This document shows, piece by piece, positions 9,744 through 20,696 of a DNA stretch of 64,000 bases; the first letter of the stretch is position 1, and every line of letters starts with the position of its first letter. The stretch comes from Caprimulgus europaeus (taxonomy: Eukaryota > Chordata > Aves > Caprimulgiformes > Caprimulgidae), in contig OU015532.1 of assembly GCA_907165065.1 (NCBI GenBank), forward strand, positions 44,246,839-44,310,838, in the 5' to 3' direction. The position numbers were made by a program, and so were the translations under genes. The notes below the pieces were generated by a model. That model was not told where the DNA came from. It worked only from the letters and a program-made list of their open reading frames with translations, and did no database searches.

Positions 9744-12700
9744 TCCCTCTACCCCAAAACTGTTTTAATATCTAGACAGTAACTGAAAGCTAATGGAGTA
9801 AATACTTCAGAAGAGTGTTTAGGCATGAGAAGGGTTTTTTGGGTTTGGTTTTTTTTTTAAGTAATTCTCCTAAATTGTTCAAAACTTTACAAAAAGTCTG
9901 AACTGCCAAAGCAAGTAAGTGGCCAACGTTGCCTGTGCTGCTGCTGCTGCTTGAGGTGGTTTTACAGAAGGCTCTGTTACAATTCCTCCTGTTATTAAGG
10001 AAAGCTAGTTGTTAGGAGTTGGTGACTGTGCTTTGATGTATCTCCAGTAGTGTCTGGTTGGTTATTACAGGTATGCTTACTCGCAGGTTTTTATTGATAC
10101 TTGTTAGGGTTTCATATGTACCTTAAACTGGCAAACTAGCATATTGCAAAGTTTGCATATTTTTCCAACAGCACATAATGAGACAACCTTATTCAGTGTT
10201 GAAAGTATAATTAATTATTCATGTTTTCTGAGCAAGCAGCTCAATGATGAGGGGAGGGTAGGAATCGACCTGGAGTGTTGAATCATGCAAATTCACTCTT
10301 AGTGATGTAGCTGCCAGGACATTTGACAACTGGGAAATACAGAGGGTCAGGTTGGAAGTGGTAGCTTGCTTTCTCTTTGACTCTTGTGTCTTTGTTTGTT
10401 TAAAATGTTGACAGTTTAATTAGCTGAGCAACTGAAAAAATATTGGTTAGTATTAGGACAAGAAAAAAGTGTTAGCTTTGCTTGCTGGAGTAGAAATGGA
10501 GCTAATTCATCTTAAGTGAATTAGAGAAGGTAGTACTAAACCACAAAGGGGCTTCCTCTTGTTTTGGCATTTGTGGTTTATGATCACTTTATCAGGACTG
10601 CACACAGAGACTTGGTTGTCTAATGAGATGTTTATATATTATAGATATTGCAGACCATTCGTAGGATTAATCTGAAAAATTGTATTTTTGCTCCATTCCT
10701 TTCTCTCTGTAGCTGTACAGAATTGCTGCTTTATCTGTCAGATGTGTTCTACCCCAGATGATTTTCCCAGTCTTGAAATTTATGTACAGTGAAAAATAAT
10801 AAATGATAATTTTACATAGACGTCACTTGATCAGTCTGTTTATTGACATTTAAGGAGCTAAAGATGCTGAAGATTTGAACTTGAGTATTTAAATCTTGTT
10901 GCAGGCTCAGAATTTAAAATAAAAAGTAATTACTCCAGTGTTAGGGCTGGTCTGGAGGGGGAGCTAGTGTCAAAGCAAAATGTGACTTAATTTTTTCCTA
11001 GGCTTGTTCAAAAGCCTGCTGTTTGGTCATAGAATATGCTTCTGATACAATAAGGAAAACAAATGTAGCTGGTGCGTGCTGTGTGTGATTGCATTAATAT
11101 GCATCTCTCTTCTATGATGAATATAATCTGCAAGTGAAGTGGTGTGTGTGTATTTTCGGGAAATCACGCATATATTTTGCTATTATGCAACAAAAACTCC
11201 CTCCAGAGAACTCTGGAGTTGAAAGATCAAGCTCTTACAAACCATGAAATGCCAGAATTAGGGATTCCTGCAGGAGCTGTAGTTTGGGCTGTAAATACAG
11301 GGTTAAATGTTACACTTTTCTCTACAGTGTTTCCATCAGTATGTAGCATGGGAGGGGGTCAGTTGTGTTCAGTGGGCAATACTGAATCTTTTTTCTTGGT
11401 GCTGAATAACGTGTGGCCTCCCTATTTGTTATGTGCTCCTCATACTGTACCTTCTTCATTTCCTCTTTGCTGTTTCATTACCTTCAGTCTCTCGTGTCTG
11501 CATGCAATATTTTCACAGAAGTCTCTGCAGATATGTGTCCCTTTGTGCTGAATATCCAATTTAGGGTGGATATTATATCATATATATATTATAATATCAT
11601 ATTTCAAAATAATCTATCAATGTTTTAATCATTTGCACATTCTAAAATGTTTTTTTCTTAAAGCTCTGTCTCCCTATGAGGCAATTTACTAACAATAACT
11701 TGGCTTTTCTTTGTTATTTTTAATAGATTTCTTAACAGGGATCCCTGAATGCATGTGCTAGAAACGACCTCGCCGCTTGATTTGTAGTGTGTTGTCTGCA
11801 CTCCAAGTATCAATACTTGGATCTGCTGCAACATTAACCCCAAGATACTAAGTCCAAAATTTTGAGGAAGAGTGGATAATCTACTGAAAGTGTGGTGGAT
11901 TTTTAAAATTATTATTATTATTTCCTTGTGAGGAACAAGAAGAAAACCAAATTCTCCAGGACAATATTTATTCCCTCTCTTTTACTGCAATACCCATCTT
12001 ATTAACAGCACGCTTGCCAACATTGGCAGTGCATATGGCAAGGTCTTTATATAATATAATGTCATTGTTTAAATATTTTTTTAACTTCTTCAGTCATATA
12101 GCAAGAGTATCTTGCACACAAGGGCACAGAGAACAAGATCAAATGATCTTTAATTTTTGTAGTGTGACTTTTTTTTTTTTAACCAAGGGTTAGGTTTTTG
12201 ATATTCATCTGTTAAAAAAAAATGTTCAACATGCTAGATTAAAAAAAAGCAGCAACCCTGGTGGACAGGAGGAAACCTTCAATCATGTGGGATTGGGTTA
12301 TAGCATGTAAGTCTTTAGAAAGGCTGAAATGTGTATATTTTGCCATGAGACTTCTGCCATTTGAGCTATCTGAGAATATGATACTAGTAATTTGTAATCC
12401 ATCTGTGGTTCAAAATGATACGGTCTGTGAGTGCTTTTCTGAGATGTTTAAGTGTTTCAAAGTAGTGATGAAGCTCTGGAACCTCGAGTTCTATTTCAGG
12501 CTCTGAAAATGAGCATTCTGGTGGGTGCTGATTTTTCTGTTTTTTCCTTCTGTGATATCTGCTTAAATATCTTCCTGTCCCAATCGTTTTTGTCCTATTC
12601 TGAATTTTTTACCAGAAACCTGGTAAACTCCGATCTTCCTCCTAGCTGCTCTCTTTCCTGAATTTATTTTCTCCTTTCCTACCAGTCTTCTCACCCATCT

Positions 12701-12954
12701 CTCACTTGGTCTGTATCCAAATTCATGATTCTGTTAATTGTGTTAATTCTGTTCATTCTGCATCAGCCTTTTCCCACATTGCAGTACTTTCTTCAGTGAA
12801 GTCCTATTGGTTCCCCTCTTTTCCACCCTTCTGTTCACATGGATAGCTTATCTCTTCATGCTTGCTGAGTCCAGCAGGATATCACTGAGAAGCAACTGAG
12901 ATGCCAGTGTTCCACCCTCACACTCAGGAAAGCAAGCAGGCCTCAGAAGATGAG

Positions 12955-14167
12955 CTTGGCTTAACAAGGAGCTCACCTCTGAGCTCCAGTGCAAAAATAC
13001 AAGCGTTGGGAGCTGGGACAGGTACAAAGGAGAAGTTTAGAAATGTTTTCTTGGTATGTGGCAATGACATCAAGAGAACCAATGCTCACCTAGAGATGAC
13101 ACTTGTAAGGGAGGTCTAGGACAGCAAGAAGAGTTTCTTCTAGTACTTTAGTAGTAAAAAGCTGCACAAGTGAAATATGGGCTTGTTTCTGACTGTTGTG
13201 TGTCATGTATTGACAGTGGACATGGATAAGGCTGAAGTACACAGTGCCCTCTCTTCTTTGGTGAGTCTTCACCAGCAAGGTCTCCCAGGCCTCTGTGCTT
13301 AGTGGTGGGGTTTGAGGAGAGTAACTGCCACCACTGGGTGAGGATTGAGTCAGGGGTTATTGAGAGAACTCGAGTCACACAAGTCTGTGGGACCGAATGG
13401 GCTGTGTTTGAGGATGTTGATAGAGCTGGCCAGAGTCACAGTGAGGTCCCTTCCCATCGTCTTTGAAACATCTTGGAGATCAGGAGAGCTTCCTGATGAC
13501 TGGAGAAAGCCATATATTACACCCTTCAAAAAAGGCCAAAATACAGTCCAAGGAGCTACAAAGCTGTCTGTCTTCCTTTTCATCCCTGGGAAGATAAGGA
13601 CATGGGTGTTGTTGGAACATGTTTCTGTGCACAAGAAGAAGGAAGTGATCTGGAACAATTGTCATGGATTTATCAAAGGTAAATCATGCATGTCTAGCAT
13701 GGTTGCCTTCTATGGTAAAATGGCTGGGTTTTTGGGTGAGTCACAGGGCCTGGAGCATCTCCCGTGTGAGGAGAGGCTGAGAGGGCTGGGACTGTTCAGC
13801 CTGGAGAGGAGCAGCCTGAGAGGGGATCTGATCAATGTCTGTAGATATCTGAAATGTGGGGGCCACATGGACGGGGCCGGGCTCTTCTCAGTGGTGCCCA
13901 GTGACAGGACAAGGGGCAATGGGCACAAACTGGAACACCAGAAGTTCCACACAAACTTAAGGAAAAACTTCTTTCCTGTGAGGGTGTCGGAGCCCTGGGC
14001 CAGGCTGCCCAGAGAGGGTGTGGAGTCTCCATCTCTGGAGATGTTCAAACCCACCTGGACACTTTCCTGTGCAACCTGGTGTAGGGAACCTGCTCTGGCA
14101 GCGGGGTTGGACTCAATGATCTCCTGAGCTCCCTTCCAACCCCCACCATGCTGTGATTCTGTGATCT
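12955..14167 (+). mobile_element. CR1 LINE, sense, reverse transcriptase remnant with internal deletion
   Basis: A degraded plus-strand CR1. The frame from about 13345 keeps the N-terminal part of the CR1 reverse transcriptase region: residues 'SHKSVGPNG', 'SWRSGELPDDWRKP', 'FKKGQN', 'GFIKGKSC' match family patterns. At about 13715-13740 it jumps directly to the far C-terminal segment ('LPCEERLRGLGLFSLER', '[16 protein letters not shown]', 'REGVESPSLEMF'), so the catalytic YADD-type region and most of the palm are deleted. The 3' end at 14125-14167 has the normal 'cccttccaacccccaccatg' followed by 'ctgtgattctgtgat', the typical tail. The open frame survives across the deletion but a functional enzyme is excluded. 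The upstream limit is approximate, since the left part is diverged. Confidence 0.9.
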
Positions 14168-14250
14168 CATAGCTGACTGCTTTTGAGCAGGAGGTTGGAC
14201 TGGGGACATGTAGAGATCCCTTCCAACCTACATGATGCTGAGTCTACAAC
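14168..14250 (+). mobile_element. Second CR1 3' tail directly downstream
   Basis: 'gagcaggaggttggactggg' and 'gatcccttccaacctacatg' repeat the last part of a CR1 3' end, immediately after the tail of the preceding copy. It may be an older copy into or beside which the larger element inserted. Confidence 0.7.
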
Positions 14251-17200
14251 TGCAGGTGCTCACCTTCCAGAAGCCCGATACTGAAAGGCAATCAGTGCAG
14301 ACAGCGTGTGTAGGTGACAGCTATAACATGCCAAAACAAATACCAGCAGTGTTACAGTGAGCTTGACTCCATCATTTGTGTGTCAGGATATGCATTTTGC
14401 TGTCTCTTGGGAAGATGCAGGTGGAGCTGAAAGTGCACAAGTGATTAAACTTTTTAAAGAAAAACCCCAGCCTTTTGCAGTGGGGTGAAAGTGTATTTTT
14501 CTGTAACTTTCCTTGGAAAGGGAAAAAACGTTTTGTGTACAATGAAAACATTGAAGTAGCTCAGGTTTGAGATGGACACTTGGCACAGAATGAGTCATCT
14601 TGGAAAGCCTTTGGCAACTTAAAAGAAACTAACAAATGAATCTTCTACAGGGAAGTATCTGGCAGCCTTAGAAACAGGTGATCTTTCTGGGTCATTTGTC
14701 ATGATATGTATGTAAATTCATATTATATAGCTCATAATACATCATTTCAGGGTGATGATTTTCTGACTATCTGTTAAATTAGTTGCAATCAATTCTGAGG
14801 GTTTTTTTTTTTTTTCCCCCTAAATACATGATCTGCTAGTTCCTTCACATGATTATTGTTTCTTCCTGTTCTTTTCTCCCCTCTCTCCCTTCCCCTCTGT
14901 GTTTTCAGAGCAGGAATGGAGAGAAAATAAAAGAAGAGAAGCAGTCCTAAGACACAAGGAACACAGGAACTGTTTTGGAGGACTTTTGGCTCCAAAATTC
15001 AAAGCAGAAGAGTTGCCTGTAGCAAAGAGCTACTGTTAAATGACAGGCTGAGGAACTTTTTTAAAGAATAAGTTTAAAAAAAGGTTTTTTAAATTTGAGT
15101 ATGAGATGCTAGGTGAGGAAGTCTTTGAATGAGCCTTTTCTGAGGTTTTTGCCCCTTTATGTGTATTTGCTAATTTGTAGTCTTTAGGGATCCTCCCTAA
15201 GACAATTGGTGATTTCTGTAGCAAAGCCTAATTTCCAGTGAATCACCATTTTACTTACTTTCATCAAATGTTATATGTTAATAAAGCATAATTGTCATCT
15301 TTTATTTTAATGTATAATGCATTCAAAATAAAATAAACACTGCAGGCATTGGTCATTCCAGAATTAGGTGAAGTTTGTGCTGCTACAATTACTTTATGGT
15401 CACAATATCAATTCTGAAGGTAAATACTTTTCAGGAGTATGCTTTCATTATATGTTTGCTTCATAACTTTGTAGTGGTAAGGTAAATAATTTTCTCTAGT
15501 ATTAAGAGTATTTCTTTTGTGAGACAGTTAATAGCAGTGAATATCACTGTGACATTATTAATTCTGCAAGGTAAAAGCTGTTTTTAGAAGCTTGTGGAAC
15601 ATTGCTGTGACTGTCTTATCGAAGTTAATTCTGACTTGCTGTGTGTTAGAACCTTTTTTTAAAGCATTGCTCTTCCAAAAGGTTTTGTAAAGAAACAGTA
15701 AGAATTCTGTTCCAGCAACCTCCCAGTGTTCATCTTTAGTTTATTAAATTACTGATGTTGAACTTCACCATAATTGGGTTAGAACTTGCACAGTGTCATA
15801 GTAACTTTTTATGGTAAGTCTGATTTGTATGGGTACAAATTCATTTGTCAAGGTCTTTTGAGTTTAAACTTTTTTAAAGTCTTTGCCTGTAAGGAGATTT
15901 CTGTTGACCAAGTGACCTGTTTAAAAAATGTGAGCTTTCAGATTGCCTGTAGCCTTTGTCTTTCACTCTGTGCCTCTATTTATGATGATACAATATGTAA
16001 TATACCTGACACATGTATACTGATTTCTGAGATGCTGTGCTTAGCTGATGTCTCTTTCTGGGTGTTGGTCAACTTCCTGTGTTTGACAACCAGGATATTC
16101 ACACATTAGGTGATTTTATACTTGAGGCTGAACAGTTTTTGCTGTTGCAGTGTATGTAGTGTGTTGGTCTCTTTTCTCTCTTCTCTTGTTTTTCTCCCAC
16201 CCTGAGCTGTATAAATCTGGGCACATTATGTCTTTAGGGTTTTTTTTTTTTTTCAGCTGCAAGCATTTGTTCCTTATTTAGAGCAAGGTCTGAATTCACA
16301 GAATAAAAAGCTTCCTTTAAAAAGAAAAAAACCCCATTATTTTGTTTCCCTTATTTATGTTTTTTTCACTGAGAGACTTTTGTGGTATTGTGCCATGCCT
16401 TGGTATGCTTAGATAGTCTCTGCACTTCCTTTTTATGTAGTCTGGGGTTTTTTTAGCTTTTTAAAAGGTTTGGAAAGACTTACTCACAGTTCACAAACTT
16501 CTGGATACATGTTCTCACATTTCTATTTATTAAGTCTGTTTCACAGTTCTGTTGGGATTTTATTTTTTTAAAAGTAAAACAACTTTCTGCTCTGTCCATT
16601 GCTTGGGGTGTTTGAGGTTTTAGCAGTTAGGGCAGTAGGGATTACACTTGCTCCTGATGTAGCTCACTGTTTAGGACACAGTGTCATTGGAAGAGGTTTT
16701 CCTGGAGTTGTTCTTCATCTCAGATGTCTGGTCAGTGCTCTGGATTTTGGGTTGAACTCTTAGACATTCTCACTGCAACTTTTGCTGTCTTTTAACTTCA
16801 GTGAGGTGGTGCTGGAATAAATATCAATACTGTCAAGGTTGCCCTACCAGGCTGTAAAGATGGATGGCAGTTTGGGTAATATCACAGCTTACATTACACC
16901 CTCTGACAACCAGCTCTGCAGATGTGAATAGACTTTGTGTACTTCCTAGGGAGCAGGGGATGTCATCCCTTAGCAGGCTGATGCTTTCTTCTGATGTAAT
17001 TTTTCCTTTCAGTGACAGCAGGACCCTTGGAATGCGTGTGAGAAAGCTCTTTTATCCTTCCTCTCCACTTGATTACAATGGATAGCGCGCTTGCAGGATG
17101 AGGGATTCGGTGCAACCTAGAGCAAAGAAATGTTGGTCTCTCGAGGAGCTAGATATCCATATAAGATACAGAGAGCTCAGCATAATTTAAAATGCTTGTT

Positions 17201-18204
17201 TGATTTTCCTGTACAACATGCTGCAGTGTCGTGCATAGGTAATGATAGATAATAATTCTCCAGATTCTGTGACTACAGAAGTGCTGAGAGAACGTTGTCT
17301 CTATTCAGTTGATTGCTCTTCACATCTCTCTGTGTGCACAAAATCACTCACTTGCAGTTTATCCTCAGGCACGCTGAACACACGTCTCTGCTATAGCCCT
17401 GGTTGCTTCAAGCTACTGGGCCAAGAATAGGAGATATCCCGAGTACTGGAAGCTGACAGTAAGGTCAGCAAACCATGTCTTGAGGTGTAACAGGAGATGC
17501 TGGCATCTCTCAGCCGGAGATGTTTTGATCCCAGACTCTCCACAGAATGGGTTTGAGATACCATTTTACAGAACATTGATTTTTGCTAACTTCCAAGTCC
17601 ACTGTTTTCTGCAGTCCTACAGGAGATAAGATCACACTGTCCCTGCGTGCAGAGACAGTTACAGTTTTGTGACCAACTGTATTTTCAGTTAGGACTTCCA
17701 CAACTTTGCCTTTCAGATTTTCTTATGTACATTGTGAGTACATCTCCTATGCCAGCAGGACCAACCTCCCCTTCACTGTTTGAGTGCTGTGGCAGTTCAG
17801 GGCGAGCTTGCTCATCCCTCACGCCTGCAGAAGGGGAGCTGTCAGATTTGTGTGCTGACCTGAGTGGATTAGGTAGCTGGACGCGTGTCTCCAGCGTTGC
17901 TCTGTTCACCGTGATTCACCGATTCCCTGATGAAACAAACAGGTTTTTTAATTTTCTTTTTTTTTTGCTATGTGGGGATGTTTTTCCTCGTTGGTCTAAC
18001 TGTGTGGGTTTATGTGTGCTCTCTTGCTCTGCAGTTTTGATATGTAAGCAAGGAACACTCCTGTCATTTTTCCCAGGAAGCGCTCCGTGTTGTGGGGATG
18101 TCCAAGTCCACTTTTATAAAAGCATTTTTTTTGTGTGTTTTGGCAACGTGCTCTCTTTCTTCCCTTATATAAGTTATTTTCTTGGCTACATTGAGACAGC
18201 ATAT

Positions 18205-19370
18205 GGAGGGTCAACCATTGCGAGGCCAGTCTCAATAATCTTTGAATGCTTGTGGCTACTGGGAGAAGTGTCCAAGGACTGGAGGAAGGCAAATGGCGCT
18301 CCTGTCTTCAAGAAGGACAAGAAGGAGGACACGGGGAACTACAGGCTGGTCAAACTCGCCTTGATCCTAGGGGAGGTGATAGACCAACTAACCCTGGAAA
18401 CCATTTCCAGGAGTGTGAAGGATGAGGGAGTAATCAGGAGTGGTCAGCATGGATTCACCGAGGGGAAAGTCATGCTTGACCAACTGTGATAACCTTCTGT
18501 GCTGAAATGACTAGATAGGTAGACAATGGGAGAGCAGTGGATATTGTCTATGTAGGGTTCAGTAAGGCTTTTGACACTGTCTCCCATAAGATCCTCGTGG
18601 AGAAACTGATGAAGTACAGGCTGGATGAGCAGATAGTGAGGTGGATTGAAAACTGGCTTGGTGGCTGGGTCCAGAGAGTGGCAGTCAGTGACATGAGGTC
18701 TAGTTGGAGGTCAGTAATGAGCAGTGTACCCCAGGGGTCAATACTGGGTCCAGTCCTGTTTAACATCTTTAGTAATGACTTGGATGATGGGGATGGAGTG
18801 CACTCTTAGCAAGTTTGCTGATGACACAAAACTAGGAGGAGTGGTTAATGTGCCAGAGGGTCCTGCTGCTATTCAGAGGAACCTCAGTGGGCTGACAGGA
18901 ACCTCATGGAGTTCAACAGAGGGACGTGCCAAGTCCTGCACCTGGGGAGGAAAAACCACGTTTACTGAGGGCTGACTGGCTGGAGAGCAGCTCTGCAGAA
19001 AAGGATCTGGAGTTCCTGGTGGACACTGGGTTGAACATGAGCCATCAGTATGCCCTTGCAGCAGAAGAGGCTGATGGTATCTGGGGCTGTGTTGGCAGGA
19101 GTGTTGCCAGCAGTTCGAGGGAGGTGGTCCTCCCCCTCTGCTCAGCGCTGGTGCAGCCACACTTGGAGTGCTGTGTCCAGTTCTGGGCACCTGAGTACCA
19201 GAGAGACATGGACTTATGGAGAGAGTTCAGCCAAGAGCTACAAGGATGATGAAGGGACTGGATTGTCTATCCTGTGAGGAAAGGTGGAGAGAGCTGGGGC
19301 TGTTTAGCCTGGAGAAGAGAAGGCTTGGGGGAGATCTTATCAATGTCTATAAATACCTGCAGGGAGGTAC
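18205..19370 (+). mobile_element. CR1 LINE, sense, reverse transcriptase region, left part of a split copy
   Basis: A plus-strand CR1 with reverse transcriptase remnants in several frames. 'KDWRKANGAPVFKKDKKED' and 'GNYRLVKLA' lie at 18270-18355, 'SGQHGFTEGKVMLDQL' at 18439-18486, '[19 protein letters not shown]' (the family D-[FL]-SKAFDTV motif) at 18540-18597, '[15 protein letters not shown]' at 18727-18771, and a 'FADDTKLGG' catalytic motif at about 18811-18837 in a different frame. There are stop codons and at least two frame shifts, so the element is dead. It continues through the 'LPLCSALVQPHLE' segment to 'aatacctgcagggaggtac' at 19370, where an unrelated insert interrupts it. The rest resumes at 19946. 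Confidence 0.93.
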
Positions 19371-19934
19371 TGGAGTCAAGGTGAGCTGAGAGGCGGTGCA
19401 GAGTACTTTCTGGATCTCAGTAAGATATTCCTGACAACAAATGGTTCAATTAGATAACTGTTTTAATGAGACAGACTAAGAAAAGGAAAAGAGATAGCAA
19501 ATAAATCTCAGTCTATTCAGATGCTGGGCACCCTGTGTTCACGCAGCATCGGTTGGAGGAACCTGGATTGATTTTTCCCCTGGTGCACTGTGCAGAACAG
19601 ATCCTGTCTGTGGAAAGAAGCTCTCCCTCCCTCTGTTCATTCGAGCTATTTTATTGTTCCCTCACAAAAACCCAACTCTGTTCCTAAAGGATGTTCTCAT
19701 GAGGAGTTCCTGCTGCACTTTGAGATAAAGGCAAGACCACGCAGGTTGCCAAGTGGTGTAGTCACCAGTACAAATGGGAGCTGCTTGCAGGCTTCTCTGT
19801 TACAATAGACTGGCTGAGTTTATCCCAAAGCCAGGGAGTTTGTGCTGCACAGCACAGGCCTGTACCCCCTCAAGTTAACTGTGTTGTGGATCCCTAACTC
19901 CTAGATGTGCAACTGTCCTCAGTCGGGATCAATA
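19371..19934. mobile_element. Unclassified insertion (about 564 bp) inside a CR1 copy
   Basis: The CR1 sequence stops after 'cagggaggtac' (19360-19370) and resumes from 'caggaaggtac' (19935-19945), so an 11-base direct repeat with one mismatch brackets the insert. The insert begins TGGAGT and has an AATAAA hexamer at 19500-19505. Its identity is unknown. If the element is extended to 19936 it would start TG and end CA, as an LTR does, but the repeat would then be 9 bases, longer than the 4 to 6 usual for retroviral insertion. It shows no CR1 similarity and no convincing protein. Confidence 0.65.
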
Positions 19935-20239
19935 CAGGAAGGTACAAAGAGGATGGAGCCAGGCTCTTCTCACCGGTGCCCAGTGACAGGGCAAGAGGCA
20001 GTGGGCACAAACTGAAACACAGATGGTTCTGTCTGAACATCAGGAAACACTTTGTGAGGGTGTCTGAGCACTGGCACAGGTTGTCCCCACAGGTTGTGGA
20101 GTCACCATCTTTGGAGAGTCTCAAGCCATCTGGACATGTTGCTGTTGGTCCATTGGCATTAAGTAGCACCCACCTGAGCAGGGGGTTGGACAAGTTGATC
20201 TCCAGAGGTCCCTTCCGGTCTCACCCGTTCTGTGATTCA
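19935..20239 (+). mobile_element. CR1 LINE, sense, right part (3' end) of the split copy
   Basis: Continues the copy at 18205 in register: 'aaagaggatggagccaggct', 'cccagtgacagggcaagagg', 'gttgtggagtcaccatcttt', 'gagcagggggttggacaagt', and 'ctccagaggtcccttccggt' followed by 'gttctgtgattcag', which is the expected CR1 3' terminus. Confidence 0.93.
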
Positions 20240-20561
20240 GTGCAGTGTGGTGGTTTTATGTTTGTTTTCTCAAGGGAGGGTTGAACACTTTTCCCTGTAC
20301 TTGAGACTGGATTCCAAACCGATTGTCTTTGGCACAGCTCTTTATTGAGACTACTCATCTTACAGACGTGCACATCACTAGAGTTTAGACTGTGTGTGGG
20401 TCTTGATTGCAGAATGGCTTCCTGGGTCTCAGTTATGCTTTCTACAAGCATTTTTTAAAAATTTATTTGTTGCATAAGTATCTAAGAATGATTCTGGTTT
20501 GACTGAATGATCTTCTGGTACCTATCAACTCTTTTCCATTGTCCCGTCTCTGTCGTAGCCC

Positions 20562-20578
20562 TATTTTTATTTTTATTT

Positions 20579-20641
<63 letters not shown>

Positions 20642-20696
20642 ATTTTTATTTTTATTTTTTATTTTTTATTTTTATATTTTTATTTTTATTTTTTTA
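20562..20696. repeat. T-rich (TATTTTT)n-like tract, about 135 bases
   Basis: Runs of four to six T separated by single A for 135 bases with variable spacing, ending at 'tttttttaatttacag'. Only phenylalanine, tyrosine and leucine codons result on the plus strand, so the frame over it is an artefact. Confidence 0.97.

Noticed and set aside
17647-18489. 280-codon open frame
   Set aside because: Its right half is CR1 reverse transcriptase remnant and its left half is unrelated intron sequence; it is a chance join, not a gene.
20245-20460. Segment beginning 'tgtggtggttttatgtttg' that resembles an LTR start
   Set aside because: Only the first dozen bases resemble an avian LTR terminus; no matching end or target duplication was found.
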